Source: JBEKHI01 sp050012355
GTDB lineage: Bacteria; Actinomycetota; Actinomycetes; Streptosporangiales; Streptosporangiaceae
NCBI GenBank assembly: GCA_050012355.1
Contig: JBEKHI010000079.1
Coordinates: 1-28,214, forward strand
DNA: 28,214 nt
Reading direction: 5' to 3'
The notes below the pieces were generated by a model. The model ran no database searches and was not told the DNA's origin. It worked only from the letters and a program-made list of their open reading frames with translations. Of the stretch, positions 1-7,127 are shown piece by piece. Position numbers and translations under genes: made by a program. The number at the start of each line of letters is the position of its first letter. Position 1 is the stretch's first letter.

Positions 1-483
1 GCAGTAGCGGGTGCATTGCTGCTCGTAGGACTTGCCGATAAAGGTGGCCCGCGGCGACGCGTCGGCCAGGTAGGCGACGCTGTCCACCTGAGCGGGGATG
101 AAAAGCAGGCCGACCAGCGCCATGGCGACGTAAAACACGCGGAATATCCGGTCATCTACCCGGTCAGGTAGCCGACCATCGTCCGGCAATACCGAGCCAG
201 CGCCGCGCAACCGCAACATCAAGGTCGTCACGCCCAGACCGAGCAGCCCGGCCACGCCGGCCACCAGCAGCGCGACGATGACGATGCCGCTCAACTCGGC
301 GGCGCCGCCGCTGCCGGGAGGGGAGATGAAGGACGACAGAATCGCGTAGCCGAGGAAGCAGGCCAGCCCGACTCCCGCTACCGAGACGAACCGGATCCGC
401 CAGCGTCGCAGTGTTACGACCTCAGGAGCATCCTCTGGCTCCGCGGTATCTTCCGGCTCGATACGCCCGGGTGAAGCATGCAC
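1..483 (-). CDS. Partial integral membrane protein, unknown family
   Basis: The reverse strand reads open from a GTG at 483 to the window edge, about 161 residues, so the C-terminus lies outside. After an acidic N-terminus (EPEDTAEPEDAPE) come three hydrophobic segments: about residues 32-52 (SVAGVGLACFLGYAILSSF), 65-90 (GIVIVALLVAGVAGLLGLGV) and 115-132 (FYVAMALVGLLFIPAQV). A short loop then ends in two cysteines (QQCTRYC). An AGGAGG stands 12 bases before the GTG, which is slightly long. An ATG at 494 overlapping the upstream stop leads to a frame that closes after about 27 codons, so GTG 483 is preferred. The gene begins 7 bases after the TetR remnant in the same direction, so the two may have been co-transcribed. 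I do not recognise the family and infer only that it sits in the cytoplasmic membrane. Confidence 0.6.
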   Translation of the reverse strand, partial: MHASPGRIEPEDTAEPEDAPEVVTLRRWRIRFVSVAGVGLACFLGYAILSSFISPPGSGGAAELSGIVIVALLVAGVAGLLGLGVTTLMLRLRGAGSVLPDDGRLPDRVDDRIFRVFYVAMALVGLLFIPAQVDSVAYLADASPRATFIGKSYEQQCTRYC

Positions 484-490
484 AAGGTAA

Positions 491-982
491 TCATGCCTCC
501 TGGAGCCCCAGATAGCGCAGCGTCTGCTCAACCGCGTACTCGAAGAACTCGTCGGCGGGCTCGATGGTCCGCGCGAACTGGCCGAACAGCTCGAAGCTGA
601 TCATCCCGAACAGCTGTGTCCACACCACCACCGCGCGCGCCAGCACGCCCGGAGGAACACCAGGAGCGACCATAACGGCGAGTTCCATCAGCTGGCGGCC
701 GAGCATCCCCTCGGTCAACGGGCCATCCGCGGGGGGCTGCGCCATCGCGCCCGCCTGCCAGGCGTCCCGCACGATCCCGGTCAGCACCAGCGGGAACCGG
801 GAGGCCGGGCCGACGGTGGCCTCCGGCGCCCGGTAGCCGGGCACCGGCGACCCGTAGATCAGGGCGTACTCGCTGCGATGGGACAGCGCCCACGCCCGCG
901 CCGCATGGCAGGCGGCCGCCAGGCGGCCGTCGTAGTCGGCGGACGGCATCCGTCCCGACGCCTCCTCCCCCGCCGCCCCCAA
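491..982 (-). pseudogene. TetR/AcrR-family regulator remnant: WHG ligand domain only, HTH missing
   Basis: The 163-residue frame, opening at a weak TTG, matches the C-terminal WHG-type ligand-binding half of TetR regulators. The recognisable stretch is AARAWALSHRSEYALIYGSP followed by VPGYRAPE at about residues 27-55. Family members are about 200-230 residues and begin with a helix-turn-helix ending in a Y-x-F/H-x-(G/D)K motif. No such region is present here, and an in-frame stop lies not far upstream of 982. The 5' third is missing, and the frame abuts the likewise truncated oxidoreductase on the other strand. The first residues (GAAGEEASGRMPSAD) are low-complexity sequence from a GGC/GGG-rich junction. 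Without the HTH it could not act as a normal repressor. I infer a dead regulator, although a stand-alone ligand-binding protein cannot be excluded. Confidence 0.75.
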
Positions 983-1356
983 TGGTCCGCGGCCGGAAAT
1001 CCGGCGAGATACGCAGCAATCCGGTCAACCTGCTCCCGCTGGCCGGCGAGCGGTACCTGGTCGCCCCGCGCGGCGAGACCCAGTGGGTGCGCAACTTCCG
1101 TGCCGCGGATTTCACCGCCCAGCTCCGAGTCGGCCGCCGGGTGGAGACATTCCGCGCGGTCGAGCTCAGCGACGACGAACTCTGCCTCCCAGAGAAGGCG
1201 CGCGTGCTACGCGCTTACCTGCGGCGCTGGCGGCTCGAGGTAGGCGTGTTCTTCGACGGGGTGAACTCGAAGGCTCCGGAGGATGAACTGCGCCGGATCG
1301 CGCCTGGTTATCCGGTCTTCCGGATCCTGCCCGAGGCGTCTACGCTCACAGGATGA
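982..1356 (+). pseudogene. Ddn-like deazaflavin (F420)-dependent oxidoreductase, N-terminus missing
   Basis: The 124-residue frame matches the C-terminal two thirds of the nitroreductase-family deazaflavin-dependent oxidoreductases (F420H2-dependent quinone or nitro reductases). Visible landmarks are GRKSG at the start, NPVNLLP, RYLVAPRGETQWVRN, and the C-terminal VLRAYLRRW and PVFRIL. In the family, GRKSG is preceded by about 30-40 residues that open the split-barrel fold, and these are absent. The ATG at 982 lies just before VRGRKSG and has no ribosome-binding site; its upstream bases are antisense to the TetR remnant. The stop overlaps the next gene as ATGA (1353-1356), so the two were probably translationally coupled. 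Genes of this type often sit next to a TetR regulator, which suggests that the two remnants are an ancestral divergent pair. Confidence 0.75.
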
Positions 1357-2027
1357 GAGGGCTGGTCCTGGTCAATGGCGGCCGGATCCGGTGCACCGAC
1401 AGCGGCGGAGACGGGCCGGCGGTCGTGCTGCTGCACGGCGACTGGACCGACTCCGCCCTCTGGGCGCCGCTCATCCCGCTGCTCCGTGACGACTTCCGTG
1501 TCATCGGCTACGACGAGCTAGCGTACGGCGGCTCGCCGCCGCCAACCGCCGCGTATACCCGGCTCGGGAACCTGCGCGGGCTGCTGGTCGCGCCGGGTGC
1601 CCACGACTACCCGTGGCCGACGGATGACCCGTATTTCCGCGAGTTCGGTCAGCGGACCGGCGGCGGCCTGGTCGAACTCGGGCTTCGTACCTGGGCCGCC
1701 GCGTCGCCGCCCGCCGGACGGCGGGCGGCCGAGAGCGGGGTCACCCGGATCGCCCGCGCCCAGTTCCGCCGGGCGGTCCACGCCTGGGATAAGACCAGCG
1801 TGCTCTGCCTGGACGACCCCCCGGTGTATGAGCGGCTTGACGCGGTAGCCGCGCCCACCGTCGTTATGGTCGGGGAAAATGAATATCCCATGGTCGATCA
1901 GGTCAGCCGGGACATCGCCGGCCGGATCACGGCCGCGAAGCTCACGGTCGTACCGGGCGCGGACCACTTGCTCCCGCTGCGCTCCCCCGGTGCGGTGGCG
2001 GCGGCCGTCCGCGACGTCACCGGTTAA
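1353..2027 (+). pseudogene. Alpha/beta hydrolase with nucleophile elbow deleted in frame
   Basis: The 224-residue protein follows the alpha/beta-hydrolase fold: VVLLHGDWTDSALW (residues 24-37, oxyanion HG loop), then DDFRVIGYDELAYGGSP, and at the C-terminus PTVVMVGENEYP and GADHLLPL with the expected catalytic His. Between RLGNLRGLL (to residue 78) and VAPGAHDYPWP (from 79) the family normally carries about 35-40 residues holding the G-x-S-x-G nucleophile elbow and the next helix. Here the flanks are fused directly at about base 1586, with the frame kept. No G-x-S-x-G exists elsewhere in the protein. The usual Asp after the late beta strand also reads NEYP. I infer a catalytically dead protein. 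It overlaps the Ddn-like remnant by 4 bases and converges on the ferredoxin gene with a 5-base gap. Confidence 0.8.
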
Positions 2028-2032
2028 CGGCG

Positions 2033-2251
2033 CTAAAGTTCCAGCGGCTCGTCGGTCGCCGCGTCGGCCAGCCTGATCGCCTCAACCGGGCACCACGCGG
2101 CCGCGTCTCGCACCGCCTCGTCCGGCTCGATGAGGTCGCGGACCGGACGCGAATGCTGATGCTTGTCGAACGCGAAATGATCTGGCGCGGTCCCGACGCA
2201 CAGGCCGGAGCTTATGCACACGCTGGTGTCGACGCGCACTCGCCAGGTCAT
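2033..2251 (-). CDS. [3Fe-4S] ferredoxin partner of the P450
   Basis: A 72-residue small acidic ferredoxin of the kind encoded beside actinobacterial P450s, which passes electrons from a ferredoxin reductase to the haem. The ligand pattern is C12-x5-C18 (VCISSGLC) and C54-P (AAWCPVEAI). The missing second cysteine of the usual CxxCxxC indicates a [3Fe-4S] cluster rather than [4Fe-4S]. Its ATG overlaps the P450 stop as ATGA (2248-2251), so it is translationally coupled and made with the P450. No ferredoxin reductase is seen in the window, so one must come from elsewhere. The start is fixed by the coupling and by the typical MxxRVxVD N-terminus. Confidence 0.93.
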   Translation of the reverse strand: MTWRVRVDTSVCISSGLCVGTAPDHFAFDKHQHSRPVRDLIEPDEAVRDAAAWCPVEAIRLADAATDEPLEL

Positions 2252-3465
2252 GCGTCGTCCCAGGTGACTGGAAGCTCGCGCATGCTCGCGATGACCTGTC
2301 CCTCGCGGAACTCGATGTCGGACAGCGGCACCGCCATCCGCAGCCCCGGCAGCCGCGTCAGCAGCCCGCCGAACCCCTCCTGCAGCTCCATCCGGGCCAG
2401 TTGCGCCCCCAGGCAGTGGTGCGCTCCGGCGCCGAACGCGACATGCGTCTTCGGCGCGCGTGCCACGTCGAGCTGGTCGGGGTCGCCGAAGACGGACGGG
2501 TCGCGGTTGGCCGCGTTCCGCATCGGCAGCACGACTCCCCCTTCGGGGATCGTGACCCCGCCCAGGCATACCTCCTCCCGGGCGATCCGGGCCAGCGGGA
2601 TGTTGCCGCTGCCGCTGATCTGCACGAACCGCAGCAGTTCCTCGACCGCGTCCGGGATCAGGCCGGGGTCGGCCCGCAGCCGCGCAAGCTCGGCCGGATA
2701 ATGGCACAGCGCGACGAAAGACATGCTGATCTGGTTGGCGGTGGTCTCGTGGCCAGCCATCAGCAGCCCGAAGCAGAACCTGACCAGCTCCTGCTCTGAC
2801 AGCTTGTCGCCTGAGTCACGCGCGTCGATGAGCACGCTGATCAGATCATCGGCCTGCGCATGACGCTTGCGGGCGATCAGCTCGGACATGTACTCGTTGA
2901 TGGCTTGATAGGCGATCGCCATGGCGTCCGCCGACCGGCTCCAGTCGCCGAACAGCGTGTTCGACCAGCCGTGGAAGCTGTCGAGATCTTCGGGAGGCAC
3001 GCCGAGCAGCGCGCAGATCACCCGGGAGGGCAGCGGCAGCGCGAACGCCCGCACCAGGTCAGCCGGCCGCGGCCCGGCGATCATCTGGTCGAGGAGGGCG
3101 TCGACGATGCGGGCCACCTCCGGGCGCAGTGCCTGCATCCGTTTCTCGGTGAACGCACCCGCCACCAGCTTCCGCAGCCGGCCGTGCTCGGGCGGGTCCA
3201 TGCTGAGCATGGATTCAGCGATGATGTTGTCCATCCCCTGCGGCCGCCGGCCGGGGGCGTATGCGAGGGCCCGCGAGTACCGCTGGTCGATCAGCACCTC
3301 ACGGATCTCGCTGAACCCGGTGACCAGCCAGGCGGTGGACTCATCGGGCAGCTCAACCTCGGTCACCGGGCGGCTGCTGGCCAGGGCGCGGAGCTCGGGC
3401 CCGGTGTCATACGGGACGGGTGGCGGCGGCAGCGGAAACTTGACTGGCTGCGTTTTGCTGGTCAT
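2248..3465 (-). CDS. Cytochrome P450 (bacterial class I, CYP105/107-like)
   Basis: A 405-residue soluble P450, normal for bacterial CYPs, which activates O2 for hydroxylation or related oxidations; the substrate cannot be told from sequence. Motifs in order: MDPPEHGRLRKLV (C-helix region), the I-helix oxygen-binding motif AGHETTANQ, ExxR in EELLRFV, and the haem loop FGAGAHHCLGAQLA with thiolate ligand Cys351. The ATG at 3465 has a purine-rich GAAGGGG upstream. An in-frame start further upstream (3531) would add 22 unrelated residues. The gene forms a two-gene operon with the overlapping ferredoxin and is divergent from a VOC protein across 72 bases. No other biosynthetic genes adjoin it, so a detoxification or catabolic role is as likely as secondary metabolism. 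Confidence 0.95.
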   Translation of the reverse strand: MTSKTQPVKFPLPPPPVPYDTGPELRALASSRPVTEVELPDESTAWLVTGFSEIREVLIDQRYSRALAYAPGRRPQGMDNIIAESMLSMDPPEHGRLRKLVAGAFTEKRMQALRPEVARIVDALLDQMIAGPRPADLVRAFALPLPSRVICALLGVPPEDLDSFHGWSNTLFGDWSRSADAMAIAYQAINEYMSELIARKRHAQADDLISVLIDARDSGDKLSEQELVRFCFGLLMAGHETTANQISMSFVALCHYPAELARLRADPGLIPDAVEELLRFVQISGSGNIPLARIAREEVCLGGVTIPEGGVVLPMRNAANRDPSVFGDPDQLDVARAPKTHVAFGAGAHHCLGAQLARMELQEGFGGLLTRLPGLRMAVPLSDIEFREGQVIASMRELPVTWDDA

Positions 3466-3537
3466 GTGGATGACCCCTTCGGCAGTTCCCCCCTTGCCTT
3501 GACTGGGACGATACTTCCGATGTGCTAACACGTATAG

Positions 3538-3888
3538 GTGGAAAACCGGATCGCATCACTTGTCATCGACGCGGCCGACTCGGAGCTGCTGGCGCAGTTC
3601 TGGTCGGCGGCGCTGGGCTGGCAGATTGTCGAACGCGGAGATTACGGGGCCTCTATCGGGACGCCCGAAGCCCCGTTCGAGATCGACTTCCGGACCGTCC
3701 CCGACGGTCCCAAGACCATCAAAAACCGTCTCCACCTGGACATCAAGCCCGTTCACCGGGACCAGAAAGCCGAGCTCAGCCGACTGCTCGCGCTCGGTGC
3801 ACGGCATACTGACGTCGGCCAGGGCGACCGAAACTGGTACGTCCTCACCGATCCGGAAGGGAACGAGTTCTGCCTTTGCCGCCCCTGA
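3538..3888 (+). CDS. VOC-superfamily (glyoxalase-like) protein
   Basis: A 116-residue single-chain VOC/glyoxalase-like protein. The paired beta-alpha-beta-beta-beta modules are recognisable as SLVIDAADSELLAQFWSAAL at the N-terminus (residues 6-25) and the C-terminal strand WYVLTDPEGNEFCLCRP. This subgroup (Glyoxalase_6-like) includes metal-binding enzymes and antibiotic-binding proteins; the true function is unknown. His71 in RLHLDIKP and Glu111 in GNEFCL are plausible metal ligands. The start is a GTG at 3538 with no Shine-Dalgarno sequence. A TTGACT lies at 3499-3504, so a leaderless transcript is possible. The gene is divergent from the P450 operon, which hints at shared control but does not prove it. 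Confidence 0.85.
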   Translation: MENRIASLVIDAADSELLAQFWSAALGWQIVERGDYGASIGTPEAPFEIDFRTVPDGPKTIKNRLHLDIKPVHRDQKAELSRLLALGARHTDVGQGDRNWYVLTDPEGNEFCLCRP

Positions 3889-3935
3889 TGGAACCAGCTC
3901 TGGTTACCGCCGCCCTGAAGTGAGAAAATACGAGG

Positions 3936-4268
3936 ATGGACGGTAAACCAGACAACCCCGGACAGCAGTTCACCGCCGCCTGGAAGGCCGCGACGGATGC
4001 GCTCGGCGAGTGGCGGCAGCGGGTCACCGACGCGACCGCCGACGCGCTGGCCAAGCTCGATCCGGCCGTCCGGGCCGCGATGGACGCCGGGCGCACCGCG
4101 TTTACCGGGGAGTGGAGTGCCTGTCACTGCCCTTGCGGCACGGCGCACCCTGATGACAAGGATGTATGCGACGGCCACGCCGTCCTGACCAGACGGCTAG
4201 GCGAGGCAGATGTCCCGCTATGCGCGCCGTGTGCCGTGGCGCAGGGCGTCGCGGAAATGCCGCATTAA
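3936..4268 (+). CDS. Small Cys/His-rich protein, probable metal binder
   Basis: A 110-residue protein of unknown function. The first 60 residues are mostly helical and charged (WKAATDALGEWRQRV). The last half holds eight potential metal ligands: C63, C65, C67, H71, C78, H81, C96 and C99, with spacings CxCxCxxxH, CxxH and CxxC. This resembles a small zinc ribbon or knuckle, but I cannot match it to a named family. The start is the ATG at 3936. It is followed by a strong hairpin that separates it from the converging SGNH gene. Zinc binding is inference from the Cys/His pattern only. Confidence 0.6.
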   Translation: MDGKPDNPGQQFTAAWKAATDALGEWRQRVTDATADALAKLDPAVRAAMDAGRTAFTGEWSACHCPCGTAHPDDKDVCDGHAVLTRRLGEADVPLCAPCAVAQGVAEMPH

Positions 4269-4275
4269 GCGCGAA

Positions 4276-4305
4276 GCCCGCGGATCCTCGGCAGGATCCG
4301 CGGGC
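4276..4305. terminator. Strong hairpin between convergent genes
   Basis: A perfect 13-bp inverted repeat: arms 4276-4288 and 4293-4305, loop CGGC. It lies 7 bases after one stop and about 20 bases before the stop of the opposing gene. There is no U-tract on either side, as is common for actinomycete terminators. It is placed to serve both converging transcripts. Confidence 0.7.
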
Positions 4306-4325
4306 CGTTGGCGTGCGCGGTGCTA

Positions 4326-5123
4326 CTAGCCAGCCGCGGCGCTGAAGACCGGCAGGTAACCGTCTTCCTGACCGGTCGCGGTCGGGTGGTACGAGTCGCC
4401 GATGGGGAGGGTGACGGAGTTCAGCCAGCCGGCGCCATCACACAGCTCGTGGCCGGAGAACTGACCGCGGACGTCGGCGAACTTGTCACCGTTGTTCTTC
4501 GCGGCGGTCTGGATCACGGTATCCAGGTCGTTGATGCCGTTGTCGAGTGCCTCATGGTCGCCGGTGGACAGGCCTAGGCAGATCGGGACGCTGAGGTCAT
4601 AGAAGTCCGGGTAGTCGAGGACGATGACCGTTGCGTTGGGGGCGTCGTCGTGGATGTCGGACAGCATCGTGTCGAGCAGGCCGGGGAGGGTGTCGTTGGC
4701 GTATTCCTCAGCCGCGGCAACGGCGCTTTCGCACGAGCTGGTGGATTCCAGGACGCAGGTCTCCATGACCGAGGAGAACCCGACGTCATTACCGCCGATC
4801 GTGATGCTGATCAGGGTGGTTGATGAGCTGAGCGATGACAGCTGGCTGCTGATGACGTCGCTTGTCGTGGCGCCGGAGCACGCGGCGAACGTGAACGACG
4901 CGGGTGAGTTGGCCGCTGCCCATAGAGCCGGGTAGGCGTTGGGGCTCTGGTCGCAGGATCCGCTTTCGCTCCCGGCGCCGACCCCTGCGGAGTAGGAGTC
5001 ACCGAGAGCAACATAATGAACGGCCGAGGCGGCTTGAGCGGGGATGCCCGCTCCGGTGAGTGCGACGGCGAGCCCGGTGGTGAACACGGCAACGCCGATG
5101 GCGAACATGCGAGATGGACGCAC
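4326..5123 (-). CDS. Secreted SGNH/GDSL hydrolase (esterase/lipase)
   Basis: A 265-residue exported SGNH-fold hydrolase. A signal peptide covers residues 1-31 (basic MRPSR, hydrophobic core, cleavage near AQA-A). The four SGNH blocks are present: GDSYSAG with nucleophile Ser43, a block II glycine in the AACSGATT region, GGND with the oxyanion Asn, and D243-x-x-H246 in DSYHP. Six or more cysteines (CDQS, AACSG, METC, SSCES, PICLG, HELCD) suggest disulphides, as in Streptomyces lipases of this type. Acyl-ester or lipid hydrolysis outside the cell is expected, with unknown substrate. The GTG at 5123 is preceded by AGGAAG at 6-7 bases. It stands alone, ending at a bidirectional hairpin. Confidence 0.9.
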   Translation of the reverse strand: MRPSRMFAIGVAVFTTGLAVALTGAGIPAQAASAVHYVALGDSYSAGVGAGSESGSCDQSPNAYPALWAAANSPASFTFAACSGATTSDVISSQLSSLSSSTTLISITIGGNDVGFSSVMETCVLESTSSCESAVAAAEEYANDTLPGLLDTMLSDIHDDAPNATVIVLDYPDFYDLSVPICLGLSTGDHEALDNGINDLDTVIQTAAKNNGDKFADVRGQFSGHELCDGAGWLNSVTLPIGDSYHPTATGQEDGYLPVFSAAAG

Positions 5124-5171
5124 TAGTCACTTCCTGTGTCCGATCGATTACAACATGCGCGCGCAACGTTT

Positions 5172-5573
5172 TTATATCACCGAAAGCGATGCCGTGGAAG
5201 ACCCATCTCCCCCGTCGGAGCCCATGTTCCCGAGTTTCCGGATTCTAAGGTTGGTGTTCGCGTCCCAGACCCGCGCGATCTGATCGGAACTGACGGTAGC
5301 GAACCGGCGGCCGTCTGAGTCGTAGGCGACGTCGTTGACTCGGACGGCGAGCAGGCTGTCGCGGATCTTGGCTTGCTGCCGCCCGGCGAGGTCGGTGATC
5401 ACCGTGCGTCCTCCGTCGCAGCCCAGTGCCAGGTGGTTGCCATCTGGGCTGAAGGCGACCGCCGGAACGGTGCCCGGCGCGCCGATGGTAGTCAGCTCCC
5501 TGGCGCCGAGTCCGGCGGGCTCGGTGGGGCCTTGCTCGACGGTTTCCCGCGGTGGAGGCTCGCTCTTCGACAT
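5172..5573 (-). pseudogene. WD40-repeat protein fragment (two blades)
   Basis: The 133-residue frame holds two WD40-like blades: AVAFSPDGNHLALGCDGG with VITDLAG (about residues 38-66), and VNDVAYDSDGRRFATVSSDQ followed by IARVWDANT (about 77-107). A WD40 propeller needs about seven blades, so this is far too small to fold alone unless it multimerises. After LRIRKLGNMG the sequence turns to Gly/Ser/Asp-rich residues and stops. The ATG at 5573 has only a weak purine stretch upstream; another ATG at 5607 opens a different frame. I read it as a leftover of a longer propeller gene, possibly a kinase-WD40 protein of the kind common in actinomycetes. A small functional adaptor cannot be ruled out. 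Confidence 0.55.
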
Positions 5574-5704
5574 TCACCGGGAACCGGATTTCGTCGAACG
5601 TCGTCATCTAACCCATTCCTATGACGACTAGCACAAGCCGTGAACCCGAGTCTAACTTCGGCTAGCCGCCTGGCAAGTGCAGGCTGCCAGTCGCGGCCGA
5701 ACAG

Positions 5705-6610
5705 CTACTCAGCGCTCGAGCCGGATTCCGCGGCCAGCCGGTCTTTGTAACGCTCCAGAATCTCTCCGATGGTGACGTCGACATGCGCTCCAGAATCAAG
5801 AGCCCTCCGCGCGGCCTCGGGATCATCGTCGGCAACCGCGAGGAACAATTCAATGTCAGGATCTTCAATTCCCTGACGCTTCAGCTCCCGGAGCTTAGCT
5901 AGTGACGAATCATGAGCCTCTTCCTGATCCGTCGTACCGCCAAAGACCTCATAAGCGGCCCGGGAAAGGACGGTTTCCGAGCGGTTGTCCGCGAACTCTC
6001 CGATGGCCCGAGAAAGGTTAGAGACATCCTCCGACAGTGTCGCGATGTCTTCGCGCTGCAGTTGAGTGATTACATGCTCGGCGCGAACCGCACGGTTTGC
6101 GATGAGCCGGTAGTCCGCAGGCACTCCCGCACGAAGGATCTCGATCATATACAGAGAGAAGACCCGCCACTCCTCAGCTCTCGGCCCCGCCTTGGCGCTC
6201 ATCCGCCCTTCGAGCGCGTAGAACGCCAGCGCAGTAGTCGAGTTCATGAAGTCCTGTATGACTCGTCGCTCATTGTCGAAAAGAGAACCATGGCGGTCAT
6301 CCAGCTGGTCCGACTGCTGTGTAAGCCATGCCGCCTTGAGGTAGATGCTCCGAAGGCTCGCGAGAAGGCGGGCGATGTCCTCCTTGACACTCTCCTCAGC
6401 GCGGAAATCGCTGCTCTCTACCCGCACGGTAGCGACAAGGGCCAGCGCGGTCAGTACCACCGCGAAACCCGATACCAGCGCGGCGGCCGCGGTCCCCCGG
6501 TTAGCCAGGCTCTGGCTGGCTCCGAACGGTGCGAAGAATAGACCGATCCCGGCGAGCAGAGCTATACCTGCCCCGCCGAGAGCTACATAGATTAGTTTTC
6601 CTGGCCGCAA
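5705..6610 (-). CDS. Two-helix membrane protein with helical domain and ankyrin-like tail, unknown
   Basis: A 301-residue protein. Two hydrophobic helices lie at about residues 7-28 and 40-62, followed by a long charged, mostly helical cytosolic region (about 65-240). The last 60 residues contain DPDIELFLAVADDDPEAARR then ALDSGAHVDVT, which has the spacing of one ankyrin repeat. No catalytic motif is seen. The TTG start at 6610 is supported by a run of six Gs at a suitable distance. The gene is less G+C-rich than its neighbours (28 of 60 bases are G/C at 6241-6300), which suggests acquisition from elsewhere. It is followed by the WD40 fragment and is divergent from the CoA-binding gene. I do not recognise the family. 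A sensor or membrane effector is possible but unproven. Confidence 0.6.
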   Translation of the reverse strand: MRPGKLIYVALGGAGIALLAGIGLFFAPFGASQSLANRGTAAAALVSGFAVVLTALALVATVRVESSDFRAEESVKEDIARLLASLRSIYLKAAWLTQQSDQLDDRHGSLFDNERRVIQDFMNSTTALAFYALEGRMSAKAGPRAEEWRVFSLYMIEILRAGVPADYRLIANRAVRAEHVITQLQREDIATLSEDVSNLSRAIGEFADNRSETVLSRAAYEVFGGTTDQEEAHDSSLAKLRELKRQGIEDPDIELFLAVADDDPEAARRALDSGAHVDVTIGEILERYKDRLAAESGSSAE

Positions 6611-6712
6611 AGTTCCCCCCTTGCTCCCTTATCGTCAACATACACGCCAAAGAACCGGAAAGCTCGTCATCCGGCCCGGCATATCGCGGCCGGTGAGCGG
6701 GTTAAGACAGCC

Positions 6713-7126
6713 ATGGACGACACCGTCGAACGGATCCTGACCCGCTACGACACCATCACCGTGGTCGGCGCCAGCAGGTCCCCTGCCAAGGCCGCCCACA
6801 CGGTGCTGGCGCTCATGCAGCGGCATGGCTGGCGGATCATCCCGGTGAACCCGCACGCACAGTCGATCTTCGGCTGGCAGGCCTATCCGTCGCTGGCGCG
6901 GGTGCCGGGGCCGGTGGGGCTGGTGAACGTGTTCCGGCCGTCCGGGGATGCGGCGGACGTGGCACGTCAGGCCGTGTCGGTGGGCGCGACCGCGTTGTGG
7001 CTGCAGCTCGGAATTACCTCGGCGGAGGCCCGGGCCATCGCCGAGGCCGCGGGACTGCTGTACGTCGAGGACCGATGTCTCGCCATCGAACAGCGCCGCC
7101 TCGACCTGGAAGCACCGGCCCGCTGA
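6713..7126 (+). CDS. CoA-binding domain protein (YccU-like)
   Basis: A 137-residue single-domain Rossmann protein of the CoA_binding (YccU-like) family. Landmarks are the N-terminal ITVVGASRSPAKAAHTVLA with the nucleotide-binding glycine region at about residues 15-30, IIPVNPHAQSIFGWQAYPSL, VNVFRPSGDAADVARQAV, ATALWLQLGI and the C-terminal EDRCLAIEQRRL. The length equals the usual family size and the ends look intact. The family binds CoA or a related nucleotide, but its cellular role is poorly known. The ATG at 6713 lacks a strong SD. It converges on the next gene with only one base between the stops. Confidence 0.9.
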   Translation: MDDTVERILTRYDTITVVGASRSPAKAAHTVLALMQRHGWRIIPVNPHAQSIFGWQAYPSLARVPGPVGLVNVFRPSGDAADVARQAVSVGATALWLQLGITSAEARAIAEAAGLLYVEDRCLAIEQRRLDLEAPAR

Positions 7127-7127
7127 G

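Noticed and set aside
528..1115. 195-codon reverse frame spanning the TetR/Ddn joint
   Set aside because: The product is Arg/Pro/Gly-rich and out of frame with the recognisable WHG domain. It does not supply the missing HTH.
2033..7126. Natural-product gene cluster built on the P450, VOC and SGNH genes
   Set aside because: No core synthase, carrier protein or tailoring set is present. The genes sit in separate short units with unrelated orientations.
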